From: Phragmites australis
Lineage: Eukaryota > Streptophyta > Magnoliopsida > Poales > Poaceae
Length of the DNA stretch: 64,000 bases
Direction: 5' to 3'
Assembly (NCBI RefSeq): GCF_958298935.1
Contig: NC_084924.1
Location: 6,820,001 to 6,884,000 of the forward strand
The translations under genes and the position numbers were made by a program. The notes beneath the pieces are model-generated. The model saw only the letters and a list, made by a program, of their open reading frames with translations, did not search any database and was not told the origin of the DNA. Positions 33,480 to 43,818 of this stretch are shown here, in pieces; positions within the stretch are counted from its first letter, which is position 1, and every line of letters starts with the position of its first letter.

Positions 33480-35666
33480 TTATGCCTTTATTTTAGGTAC
33501 CCAAATTTGTTTGAGTCCTTTAGCGTTAGTCACAAGCACTTTTGGCACCCACACATTCCTTTTTACAGTTCTATCTCTTGTGCGGGGACCAACATAGAGA
33601 GCAACCACTTTACCATGGTGGTCTCTCTTTAGCATGTATGAAGCATAAAAAGAACATTGGGGGGCATAAGCCTTCGGTTGCCTTGTTTGAGTAGGTTGAT
33701 CAACTTGTTTGCCTCCTTTGACAAACTTGAGGCATTCCACTCCATTCAATACCACACGATCATTTGGCTTGCTTGTATATTGGTCAAAACCAAGACCTCT
33801 CTTTTGCTTATTGTCTTTGGCTTGGATAGTCTTGTAAAGTGCATCCTTTGACTTATAAGTTTTGATGCACCCATATTTGACCAAAGCATTTAGCCTCTCA
33901 TTTTCCTTTTGTAATGCTTGCAAGGATTCAATATTAGTTGTACAAGCATTTATTTCAAGGTTAGAACAACGAGAACATCCATTGCTAGTAGATGCATTAG
34001 ATAGTAAAATTGCTTCACTAGAGTTAGAAGAGCCTTTCTTAAGAATATCAATTTGTGTTTCAAGAGTTCTATAATTTTCATCTAAACAAGATAATTTCTC
34101 TAGAAGCACGAAATTGTTACTCTTAAGATCGGCAATTGAGGAATTGGCTAAATCACAATCTTTAGACAATTTCTCAACTTTTTCTTTCTCTTTAGCAAAG
34201 AGCTCCTCGAGTTCAAGGTTTCTCTCCTTTTCAAGGATGAGCAAGTCTTCTTGCCTCTCAAGGGTCTCTTCATGACTATCTATTGTATCCATTAGCTCCT
34301 TTATTTTAGCCATGACATTTTTATTCAAACCTTTGAACAAATTGTCACAATCACTATCATACTCACTATCACTATCTAGGAGCTTGGATTGAGATTTTAC
34401 CTTGCGGTTCTTGGCCATGAAGCATTTTGGGGAGTCTCCATCATCATCATCATCATCATCACTCATTAAGAGTGATTTTCTTGGTGTAAGCTCATGAATA
34501 GCAATGGTGGCGACTCCTTCATTATCGGAGTCCGAGTCGGAGTTGGAATCCCACTCTTCTCCAATATGTGCTTGACCCGAATATTTCTTCTTGTACATCT
34601 TGTTCTTGTCTTTCTTGTATGACTTGACTTTATTGTCTTCTTTGTCCTTTCCCTTCTTCTTGTTTGGACAATCGGCTATAAAGTGACCAATTTCGCCACA
34701 TTCATAGCATGCCCTTCTTGATGTTCTTTTCTTGGGCATGTCTCTCTTGTACTTTGAATAGCCTCCTTTTCTCATGAATTTCTTGAACCTCTTCACAAAG
34801 AATGCCATTTCTTCATCTTCGGAGCTTTCATCATCACTTGTGCTTGATTCTTGAACTTGCTTGCTCTTGCTTGCCTTGAGTGCAATTTCTTTATGCCTTG
34901 AGGTTGAGCTTTGTTTAGCATGAATCTTCACTTCATTTGCTTCTTCTTCCATAAGCTCATGAGCAAGAATCCTTCCAAGCACATCACTTGGTGTGAGTCT
35001 CTTGTAATCTCTTCTCTCGCGGAGGAGCGTCACCAAAGTGGGATTTCTAGGAGCGAATGCCCTAAGAAGTCTCTTGACCACTTTGTGATCATCAATGTCC
35101 TCGCTTCCAAGTCCTCTTAGCTTGTTCACAAGCACCATCATCCGATCATACATTGCTTGAGGAGTTTCATGATCCTCCATCACAAATCTTCCTAGCTTTC
35201 CCTCAAGCAATTCTATTTTAGATTCTCTCACACTTGTAGTCCCTTCATGAGCAACTTGAAGTGTGTCCCAAATTTGCTTAGCTTCCTCAAGTCCATCTAC
35301 TTTGTTGAATTCCTCCGGACTCAAGGCACTAAGCAACACACTTGTAGCTTGAGCATTGCGATGCATATTTTGTTCTTCACTTGAGGTGAGCTCTTGGTCT
35401 TCCTCCGGCAGCTCAAAACCTGTGCAAACAATCTTCCAAATACTTGGATGAAGAGAAATTAAGTGCATTTTCATTTTGTGCCTCCAAGCGGCATAATGTG
35501 TACCATCGAAGAATGGTGCACGTCCGGAAGGCACGGAAATGTAATTGCTAGAAGAATTCAAACGATCATAATTGAAAGGAACTTCACTTCCCTTTCCTTT
35601 ACCATTACCATCATCACTTCTTGATGGATCATCTTTCGGACCCCTCGGACTTCCGGATGTCGACAT
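33480..35666 (-). CDS. gag of the copia element, 728 aa
   Basis: This is the structural nucleocapsid polyprotein that packages element RNA in cytoplasmic particles. I place the start at the ATG at 35664-35666 (MSTSGSPRGPKDD); the frame extends 15 nt upstream only through a TTG. The copia gag core is at about residues 50-240 (FFDGTHYAAWRHKMKMHL, IWDTLQVAHEGT, LVTLLRERRDYKRLTPSDVLGRI). A CX2CX4HX4C zinc knuckle, CYECGEIGHFIADC, is at about residues 320-333. Acidic Asp-runs and a long coiled-coil-like Glu/Lys/Leu-rich region (about 450-590) follow. The C-terminus VLVTNAKGLKQIWVPKIKA is the usual gag end in this lineage. The frame is intact. The leader between PBS and ATG is only about 40 nt. Confidence 0.92.
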   Translation of the reverse strand: MSTSGSPRGPKDDPSRSDDGNGKGKGSEVPFNYDRLNSSSNYISVPSGRAPFFDGTHYAAWRHKMKMHLISLHPSIWKIVCTGFELPEEDQELTSSEEQNMHRNAQATSVLLSALSPEEFNKVDGLEEAKQIWDTLQVAHEGTTSVRESKIELLEGKLGRFVMEDHETPQAMYDRMMVLVNKLRGLGSEDIDDHKVVKRLLRAFAPRNPTLVTLLRERRDYKRLTPSDVLGRILAHELMEEEANEVKIHAKQSSTSRHKEIALKASKSKQVQESSTSDDESSEDEEMAFFVKRFKKFMRKGGYSKYKRDMPKKRTSRRACYECGEIGHFIADCPNKKKGKDKEDNKVKSYKKDKNKMYKKKYSGQAHIGEEWDSNSDSDSDNEGVATIAIHELTPRKSLLMSDDDDDDDGDSPKCFMAKNRKVKSQSKLLDSDSEYDSDCDNLFKGLNKNVMAKIKELMDTIDSHEETLERQEDLLILEKERNLELEELFAKEKEKVEKLSKDCDLANSSIADLKSNNFVLLEKLSCLDENYRTLETQIDILKKGSSNSSEAILLSNASTSNGCSRCSNLEINACTTNIESLQALQKENERLNALVKYGCIKTYKSKDALYKTIQAKDNKQKRGLGFDQYTSKPNDRVVLNGVECLKFVKGGKQVDQPTQTRQPKAYAPQCSFYASYMLKRDHHGKVVALYVGPRTRDRTVKRNVWVPKVLVTNAKGLKQIWVPKIKA

Positions 35667-35705
35667 GATAATTCCCTCCAAGCGGTGAAGCCTTGTAGGA
35701 GGTTA

Positions 35706-35718
35706 GGCTCTGATACCA
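35706..35718 (-). promoter_or_regulatory. Primer-binding site (initiator methionine tRNA)
   Basis: On the minus strand TGGTATCAGAGCC lies two bases inside the 5' LTR. It matches the complement of the plant initiator Met tRNA 3' end, used to prime minus-strand DNA synthesis. Confidence 0.93.
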
Positions 35719-35720
35719 AT

Positions 35721-37331
35721 TGAAAGTGCCTAGAGGGGGGGTGAATAGGCTTTTCTGAAATTTAAAACTAAAAACAGTGGATTAAACTGCCGGATATTCC
35801 GGTGAAGTCCGGATACTCCGGTATGGTCCGGAGTATCCGGTCTAGTCCGGAGTCTCCGGCCTGACAGGAAAACTTAGAATAAATTTGCACTGAGGATCAC
35901 AGCTAGATTCTATGAGATGCACTAGGTCAAGAAGATGTTACTGAGCTAGAACAACAAATAAAACTAGCAAGATTGATACTATAGCAATTTAAATGACAAA
36001 TGATTAAATGTGCACGATCAAGTGAGTTTCACAAAATAGAACACGAGAATATATCCCGGAGTTCGGCCACCTCACAAAGAAGTGCCTACGTCTCCGTTGA
36101 GGAGCTCACAAAGAGCCGGGTCTTCTCCAACCCTATCCTCTTCTAGCGACCACAAAGATCAAGCTAGAAATTCTTACTCAATATGAAGGTGCTTACAAAC
36201 TTCCCGAGGCACACCACAAGTTTTGGGTGCTCTTCGGGCAACTCCTTTCCTTTTAGAAACCCAAAGCTTCAAAGGAAATGATCGCAGAAAATTGCTCGAT
36301 GAAGAAATCAATGCTCAAGTGGCTTGAACTCTCTCCAAAACCACACTCTCAAATTTTTGCAAATTTGGCTCTAGAGATGATTGGAGAGGCTTTGAATGCT
36401 CTTAAAGTGCTCAAGAGGTCTCAAGGAAACCAGCCACAGCAAGCTCTAAATGCTATGGAGAGAGGGGGCATTTATAGCACTCTCTCACAGACTAGCCGTT
36501 ACTGTTTTTGTCAGAGCTTACCGGAGTATCCGGTGTACACCGGAGTCTCCGGTCCTAAATCCAAAAACGGCGTCAGAACGGTCACCGAACGTGTCAGAAC
36601 TAGCCGTTATGGTTCTGTTTAATTGCCGGAGTCTCCGGTGAACACCGGAGTCTCCGGTCCTGACAGTCTTTCCAAAAAGATTAAGTCCGGAGACTAGCCG
36701 GACCCTCCGGCAACTTCAGGTACCGGAGTATCCGGTGAACACCGGAGACTCCGGTCTTTTCTATTAAATATCAAAAAGATTAAAAGCTAACCGAGAGCCT
36801 CTGCCGGAGTCTACCTCGGAGACTCCGACTGCAAACAAAACATTTTACCGGAGTATCCGGTGAACACCGGAGACTCCGGTCTTTTTCTTGGAAAGATTAA
36901 CCCGAAGCCGAGACTCTCTGCCGGAGGCTAGCACGGAGACTCCGGCTGAGCGCTGAGTACCGGAGTATCCGGTGAACACCGGAGACTCTGGACTCAGAGA
37001 ATTTTCAGAAAGAGTTTCGTGTCCGTGAGTGAATGTGTCTCTCAATTTGGTGATTCTAAAGGATCTCTTGAGCATTGAGACACTAATCAAGCAAAATAAA
37101 TTCATCCATCTAGGAAAAAATCTATCCTAGACTCAATTGCAAAAGTAAAAAGAATTTAAGCCCTATTTAATATCCTTCGATGATTCTTCAATTGTTTCGA
37201 CGGGCGACAAACGTTACTTGCCTTCACAACTAATGCTCATACCTGTTCAATACTTACAAAGCACGTTAGTTCTTTAATCGTTTTGTCATCAATAAGCCAA
37301 AACCCACTTAGGGGGCCTAGATGCACTTTCA
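35721..37331 (-). repeat. 5' LTR of the copia element (1611 bp)
   Basis: It is the same length as the 3' LTR, with C at 36151 and 36203 where the 3' LTR has T. As the upstream LTR it should carry the promoter driving minus-strand transcription. The CCGGA...TCCGG array lies in it at about 35791-36993. I could not place a TATA box with confidence. Confidence 0.95.
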
Positions 37332-37336
37332 AACCC
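37332..37336. repeat. Target-site duplication AACCC, right copy
   Basis: It exactly matches 25573-25577. Confidence 0.93.
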
Positions 37337-38060
37337 TGCTCCCATGCCGCAACTCTCTGACACACAAGCCAACAACACGTCGCTTCGGAGGAGCACACAT
37401 TAGACCAAAACGCAGTCGTGAAGCGCCAAACAAGAATGAAGAGACGTCGTGGAACGAGAACGTATGAGTCAACCTACAGAAGAAATAGGTAGACATCGAC
37501 GCACGTGGTGGCCCTTCGAGACAACGCCTTAAGAAAGGGAGCGAAAATGCCATTGTCGTCGCTCAACCGGAGAACTGGTCAGGGTTTTCACCCGGAAAGC
37601 CAAAGGGAGGCGGAGTTGCTCCAATGATGCCTTAAGGAAGGAGATGACGTCTAAGGACACCAACGTCATTGGCACCAGCATGCAACCGGGCAAGGCTTCT
37701 GCCTACGACTCCTTCAACCTAGCGTTCACGCAAGGAGGCAGAAGCCAAACAAGACCACGTCAGGGCTCGACAACCAGCAGATCTCGTAGCCACACTATTC
37801 TAAAACACCTTCCCTGAGCCGAAGACCCGTAGCACCACCAGGTGCCCCCTGCGAAGGAGCGGAGAAGACGGAAGCAACACAAGCCGAGGGGGTGGGTAGG
37901 AGGAGGGAGGATCTGTGTAGTTGCCAGGACGAAGGAGCTATCGTCCCACACGCCGTCGCCGCCTATAGATGTAGCCTCCGTCGACACCAACGCTACGTAG
38001 GCCACCACAAAAAATGGTCAGTGCAGCATTGAAAGACCAGCGGAGCACCGCAATGTGGCG
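37337..38060 (-). mobile_element. Continuation of the older retroelement split by the copia insertion
   Basis: This GC-moderate segment directly continues 25283-25572 across the copia target site. It has no recognisable protein motif; its open frames are short. Its 5' limit (about 38060) is a guess from a change in composition. Confidence 0.35.
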
Positions 38061-40179
38061 CAGTGTAACACGGCACAGCCACGCAGCACGGACCGACGGC
38101 GCAACAAGGCACATCATCTGACTTATTTGATCGCTATGTCGTTTTCACATGCAATGCAAAGAGGAAAAGAAGCTCAATTGAATTTCAGACACCTGATCCA
38201 AAATGGAATGCTTAGTTTCTTTCCACGTCCCTTTTGTTTCTTTGTTCATTTTGCTAGTACAGCAGCCATCGATGACAAAGGGAAGCCCTTCTTTAAAGCC
38301 AGAGACATGAAGGATTTGTTTACACTACAAGACGATGATGGGAATGGTTCAACTGAAACATCAAACATTTTCAGCCAATCGCCAGTTTACCACAGAGATT
38401 TACTTGAGGGAGGGGGGGGGGGGGACTCGATTTCTAGAAATACGTATACTGGTAAAAATTCATCTCTCACATTTCAAACATCAGCGCTCACTGACAAAAA
38501 AAAACAAATACTCACAAGCAAACCCTTTCAGATGTAACTGTTGCAAAAACATCGGCACCATGCTAGCCTTACATGTAAATTTCTAGCATTTCTGCAAGTA
38601 GTCGGCGAAACTGCACAACATGCCACCAGACATTTGAGTCTACATCAGGCACAAAGAACGAAGTTTGCAAACCGAAAGGAAAAGGAGGGCACTGCGTCGA
38701 GCGGCGGCCAACGAGTGTCGCTCCGGCAAGTCTTCGAGAGGCAGACAGCCATGCAGGTCATGATTGATGCAAGGTGATGAGTGTAGCGTCATGCAAGTGT
38801 AGAGAACAGACGTGGGCTACAAGGCATTTCTACTAATGAAAAATTAGGCCAAAATCCACAATAGTCCTGAGCCTACCCTGATTACCCTGTGGCTCTGTCT
38901 CTGCCTGATACCATGTCCTCATCCACCTATTTGCAGTTCAGCGCTTAGGATCTTATCATGGCACATTCTTCAAAGAGAATTTTAACTAAGAAGAGTTTTC
39001 GAGTGTGAGTATGTGTTTCAACCTCATCCAAATCCATGTAGTGAATTTGCAAGGAAGACACAGATCATGTTTAATATAGCTCCAACTCACAATTTCACCT
39101 TAGATCTGGAGTTTGTAGGCTGTAATAAAGTAGTTTAATCTTTTAACTTTAGTAAAAAAACAAAATAGCTCACATAAACAAATTTAATGTACCTCTAGCT
39201 CTAGCTTTACAAATTCGTGGAGCTAGAGATATCCAGCCCTGCCAAACTTTCTCCTCTTAACGAAAACAATATGTGAATTCATTCTCAACCAATCACATAA
39301 CATCAAGTGCTCATCAACTTGCCATTTCTGGCGTTCCTTTGAAATTTCCATGTCGGAGGCAGAGATTAATCAGAGACTTGCCAGTGGCTAGTAGTCCAGG
39401 TCCAACCGCTGACACAAGATTCAAACGGGCGAGTTGTTCGCGGAGCACGTCGCACGGCAACCGGCACGGCAAGGTGTGGGGGCAGGGGGCTCCAGCCTGC
39501 AGCCAAATGCATTGCACACTGGCGCTGCCCTTCTGTCAGTTGTGCGTAGATCCAATCCACTATCGCTTGTCCCTGCAATCTGCACATATGAAATGCATTT
39601 GGTCTCCTCTCCTCTTCTATCTCCTATTCCATCTGATTTTCAAAATGGGTTTGGTCAACCGATCATTGTGAGTTTGTTTGTTGGATAAATTAATCCGTGC
39701 TCATGAACACTCGCTTGTGACTTTGTGAGGATGCTATCACCTGCGCGAGAGAGATCCTGACGGGATCCACTCGCACAGTGCACTGAACATTACCCAATTA
39801 TGGGCTTCGTTGGTTTGATTGCTTGGATGGATGAATCACCAGATGTATGTAAGATGGATGGACCCGGTCTCCATCCCTACCAATCATAGGATGGAAGTTT
39901 CTTTGATGTTTTGTTTTGCTTTGGATTTCAAGTTTGTTGATTGTGTATTTTGGATCTTTGTTGGTATTTTTCGCCTCATTCTGGAGCTAAAAAAGTCTTC
40001 CTGCTAGCGATGGATTATGGACGTGCGACTTTGTTGTTGCTTTTGCCACGTTTACAAGCTTTCTCGATCAGGCAGCACAATTTTTTGACCATACAATCAA
40101 CATTTCACGAATCCATAGCGTTCACTATTGATAAAATCGGTTATTAAAAAACTTATTTAAAATAGGATACATAATCATC
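38061..40179. other. Intergenic, with a poly-G run and a MITE-like copy
   Basis: I found no conserved coding sequence. A run of 13 G is at 38412-38424. A MITE-like copy is at 39080-39240. The open frames at about 38055-38537 and 39273-39671 resemble no family I know. Confidence 0.4.
39080..39240. mobile_element. MITE-like repeat, copy B
   Basis: It aligns with 21557-21722. The ends GCTCCAACTC and GAGCTAGAGATATCC suggest degenerate inverted termini built on the word GGAGCT. No ORF. Confidence 0.45.
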
Positions 40180-40640
40180 AAATATGTATGACCGAGAATG
40201 ACGACTAGAGGGAGACGATGAATGAACGTCTCAATAATTTTTTTCGAAACCGATGACATTATCCTATTTTATCACCCAACGTACCTCAAAAATGATCACA
40301 ACAAAGCGCAACGTAAAACATAAAAACACAACGGAAATAGAAGAATTCGAAAGTCCCAAGTTGGATCGGGAAGTTCCGTTCTATCATATGTTTTGGATTG
40401 AGCCTTGAGATGTAAATTTAAAATAATTTGGAAGCTCTGGGTTGATCAATTCTAAAGGAAAAACTACAGCACAAAAACTCAAAAATCCAAACTCGAAATA
40501 CAATCAAATAGCATGTACATGGTGAATTTTTGCCCAAAAGATTTTTTCAAGAAAATCAAGATTTCACTCTTGATTTTGTAGAACACAAAAGAGAATCAAG
40601 AACACCGGGTGAAAAAAAAAATCCTCCAAATTAATGATCG
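40180..40640. mobile_element. Degraded LTR-like fragment
   Basis: GACGACTAGAGGGAGACGATGAATG near the start resembles the opening of SIRE-type LTRs (compare TGCCTAGAGGGGGGGTGAATAGG at 25584). The rest is AT-rich and not alignable with the copia LTR here by eye. Both LTR ends and any target duplication are unrecognisable. Confidence 0.28.
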
Positions 40641-40657
40641 AGAGACAAATAAATTCA

Positions 40658-40659
<2 letters not shown>

Positions 40660-40710
<51 letters not shown>
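40660..40710. repeat. (TA)n microsatellite
   Basis: An uninterrupted tract of about 25 TA units. A shorter TA-rich tract resumes at about 41075-41100, beyond the MITE-like insert, suggesting that the two were once one tract. Confidence 0.95.
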
Positions 40711-40714
<4 letters not shown>

Positions 40715-41074
40715 GTGCTCCTGGGAGTATGTACTCCCACATAAGTACTTTATTATATAGAGAGTATCTCATGTGATAAATGATATGTACATGGAGCATA
40801 TGAGTATATAAGATTATACAAGTGATATGTATAATTTTTTAGATGGTTTGCACCTATTATGTTGGGTGTATTACATTTTATGTAAAAATACATAGGTATT
40901 ATCAAAATTTAATAAATTAGATGGACTTCTTTTCTATTTTTTATGTAGTTCACATTAGAACATCTTAGAATGAGTATATAAGTATAATCATAGTGATAAA
41001 TTAGTATATCTAGTTTATTTATATGATATATCATAATAAGAGTATGTACTTAAGAGTACAAACTAGTTTACCTA
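40711..41074. mobile_element. MITE-like insertion in a TA-rich tract
   Basis: The left end TAGTGCTCCTGGGAGTATGT and the reverse complement of the right end, TAGTTTGTACTCTTAAGTAC, are alignable imperfect inverted repeats containing GAGTATGTACTC-type palindromes. AT-rich, about 360 bp, no ORF. It is flanked on both sides by TA repeats, so its exact target duplication cannot be read. Confidence 0.42.
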
Positions 41075-41609
41075 TATATATATATATTTATCTATATATA
41101 TGAACCGTCCTCTCTCTTCTCCCCTTGGCGCAGCCCAGCCGAAGGAGCCCAACCGCTCCGGCCCAACCTCAGTAGCCCGGCACAGCCTCTCCTTTTTCCA
41201 TCTGCGCCGTGGGCGGCGGCACGCTTGTCCGTACAGCCCATCTAGCACAGCAGCCCAACTGCGCACGGGCCGTGATGCGCCCACGAGAGCGCCAACACTG
41301 GCAGCCGCCCCGCTCTCCCTCACCGGCTCACCGCCATGCAGACCTCGCCCATCAGAACCATCTCCCTCCTCCAGCTCACCCCCTCTATGTTCTTAGTCAC
41401 GCCGCCGCCGCTTTTCTCGGCGCATAAGGCACGACGACTTCCTCACTCGAAGCCTTGCTTGACAACACGAGATTTGGCGTCTGCCATACGCCGATGGCTG
41501 GCGACCGCGCTGCCACGCGTCGCGGATTTCCCGGTAGGTGCCACCGTGCTATTCAACCGAGATGCCAAGCCGCATCGTCTCACCGCCGCCACCTCCTGCT
41601 CCTCTCCCT

Positions 41610-41617
41610 TTATAAAA
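41610..41617 (+). promoter_or_regulatory. TATA box inside the Gypsy-type LTR
   Basis: CCCTTTATAAAATGGGC on the plus strand sits in a C-rich context, the standard look of an LTR promoter in grass Gypsy elements. Transcription would begin about 30 bp downstream. Confidence 0.5.
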
Positions 41618-43813
41618 TGGGCACGCCGGCCCATTTTTCCCCTTCTCCCTCGTCTACATCCCGCCGCCGCCCAAATCCACCGCCACCACTGCAAGCCACC
41701 GTTCCAAGCCGCACGCCGCTTCAATCTGCTAGCCACCACCGCAGGGCCGTCATCGGGAGCGCGAGGAGCCATTGGAAAGCATTTGGAATCGGGAGGAGCA
41801 CGGGGACACAGAGCCGGGCCGCTACTCACGGCGCCGCCGCACATCCCTCCACCACCGACCATCACACCCTCTTTGCACATTGGTGAGCCTTCCACTCTGT
41901 GCTGCCCCCCTTCTCCGTAGTATATTGAGTGGTCCTTGTGACCCGCCATCGAGCGGCAGAGGTTGGCCATGGGATTTTTCCCCGCCGCCATGATGTGGTC
42001 ACTGCCGGTGACCCTCGTCCCTTCCTGTGTGCCGACCATCATGCTGGGTAGCTGTAGGTTAGTCTAGGGAAGCCTGCAGGTGGCCCAGAGTGCGCAAGAA
42101 CAAGGGGAGATGCTACCCAGTTTCTCTGCCGCCGCCAAGACCATCTCCGGTCTCCGCCTGAGAGCGCACTGACCACCGCCTACTGTCGATGGTCCTCAAA
42201 ATGATTTCCCCATCGCGTGTAGATGCCCGCCCCATAACCCTTGTTATGAATCTCTAGCGGGAACTCGATTCCGGCGAGCTTCTCGGTGAGGCGCCACCGT
42301 GATTACTCACCGCCAGCTTCTCCTCTGCATTCCGTCGTCAGACGAGCTGCGCGCGTGCCATGCCGGCCTTCTGGACATGATGGCACAACCCGGCCGAGTA
42401 GGCCGAAGCCACGGCTCGGCCCGCTAATGGGCTGGCCTACTGGCCCAGCCCAGTGGCCGAAGGCCTCTTCACCCGTGGGCTGGCCCATCTCACTTAGCCC
42501 ACTAGCCGATCGGCCTGAGACCATTTTTTCCCCATGGACCGCCACTGTGCACTCCAGCCTAAGCCCAAGCCTAGATCCAGCCCAGGCCCAGATTCAATTC
42601 AGCCAAGAACTGTTAAGTGGGTCCCACATAGCATTGTTCAGTGGGACCCACCTGTGGGCCTCATCCATGAATAATAACATTTTATAATTTCTTGTTTTAA
42701 TTTTAGATTAATTTTTCGGGAGTCATAACTTCTCCGTTCTGACTTCAATTATGACGATTCTTTTACCTAAATTCATCTAAATTTGAGATTTATCTTTATA
42801 CCACAATGTGTTATCCTTTAGGACTCTTTTGATTTTCTATTTGGTGTTAGTTGATTCTTTTATAGCATATGCTATCGTTAATCGTAATCGCGCTTTGCAG
42901 AATTGAAGGAATTCGCGGAGGAACCGTAGAATCCTAACTTCGACCAGGGACTAGAGGAAGACTTTGGAGGTGGCAAGTCATATCTGCTTAATCATTTTGA
43001 ACCTATGTTTTTAATAATCTAATTGATCAACTTAAAACTTGACTTGTTATCGCATGTGTTGTATATTGTGCTATTGCAACTGCTTGCAGTAGTTAAATCA
43101 TATCAAACAATTGCCATGTCTTAAATGTTATTATTCTGAATTCATGTCACCCTAGGATTACTTGTTGTTATCTATATTAACATCGGACGATGCCTTGATT
43201 TATAGCATGCTTAGGATTGAATACATCTCTTCAAAGATATCGCTTATGGAATACATCTCTTCGAAGATGTCACTTCATTGAATATCAATTCAACTCATAT
43301 GCCATGAATCTTTGATGGTTGTTGAATCCTTGATATAGTGTGGAATATGACGGGTGGTGTGTTAAAAGGGTGAAACTGTTTTGGCGGGGACAGGTAGAGT
43401 AGTCTTTCAGTGAGGATGCTCTTACGTGGTATTCATTGCCAATGTTGAAGATGCCTACCCTGGCCGTATAAGTACCAAATTATTGCGCCATCATAACTAA
43501 GCCACCATAGTGCAACCATGCGTCATGTTATGGATAGGACTTGATTTTTCTATCTCTCGATCAAGCTGGATATTTTACTAGGAGGCCAAGGGAGCAACGA
43601 GAACCCAAGCGTATGTCAGGTGCTTCACGGGATGTTCATTGAACCAGACTATTTATGAAGGTCTAGGTGGTACCCTAGCATCCCTTACGTAGGCCTGGAG
43701 CACTTGGGATGTCTCTTAGTATAGTCCGGCAAGGGAAGATGATTGAAGCGTCTCGGTATGATTCACTCCTCTGTTTGCAATGGTTGGATGCTGAGAATAT
43801 CGTGTGGGTACAG

Positions 43814-43818
43814 TGTAC
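43814..43818. repeat. Target-site duplication TGTAC, left copy
   Basis: It matches 45415-45419 exactly, flanking the copia solo LTR. Confidence 0.9.

Larger units (their letters stand above)
25578..37331 (-). mobile_element. Near-intact SIRE/Maximus-lineage Ty1/copia element (11.75 kb)
   Basis: This is a complete LTR retrotransposon on the minus strand. In its own sense the order is: 5' LTR (37331-35721), initiator-Met tRNA PBS, gag (35666-33480), a protease motif, pol with integrase, reverse transcriptase and RNase H (ending 30228), a third ORF (29310-27613), PPT, and 3' LTR (27188-25578). Integrase precedes reverse transcriptase, which defines Ty1/copia. A long internal region with an ORF after pol fits the SIRE/Maximus lineage (inference from organisation and gag/pol character). 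The LTRs are 1611 bp each with two differences that I found, and target duplications are perfect. It is very young and structurally able to be transcribed. The only clear defect is the framing of the protease motif. Confidence 0.95.

Noticed and set aside
25578..37331. Reading the third copia ORF as a true envelope gene
   Set aside because: Only a non-ATG upstream extension has a hydrophobic start; the ATG-initiated protein shows no signal peptide or transmembrane helix.
41336..41920. Plus-strand 194-codon Pro/Ala/Arg-rich frame
   Set aside because: It spans a TATA box and leader of a Gypsy-type LTR, its composition is biased and no known domain is present.
42286..42687. Plus-strand 133-codon frame rich in GGCCCA/GCCCAT words
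   Set aside because: Repeated GGCCCA motifs in LTR-type sequence explain the openness; no protein similarity recognised.
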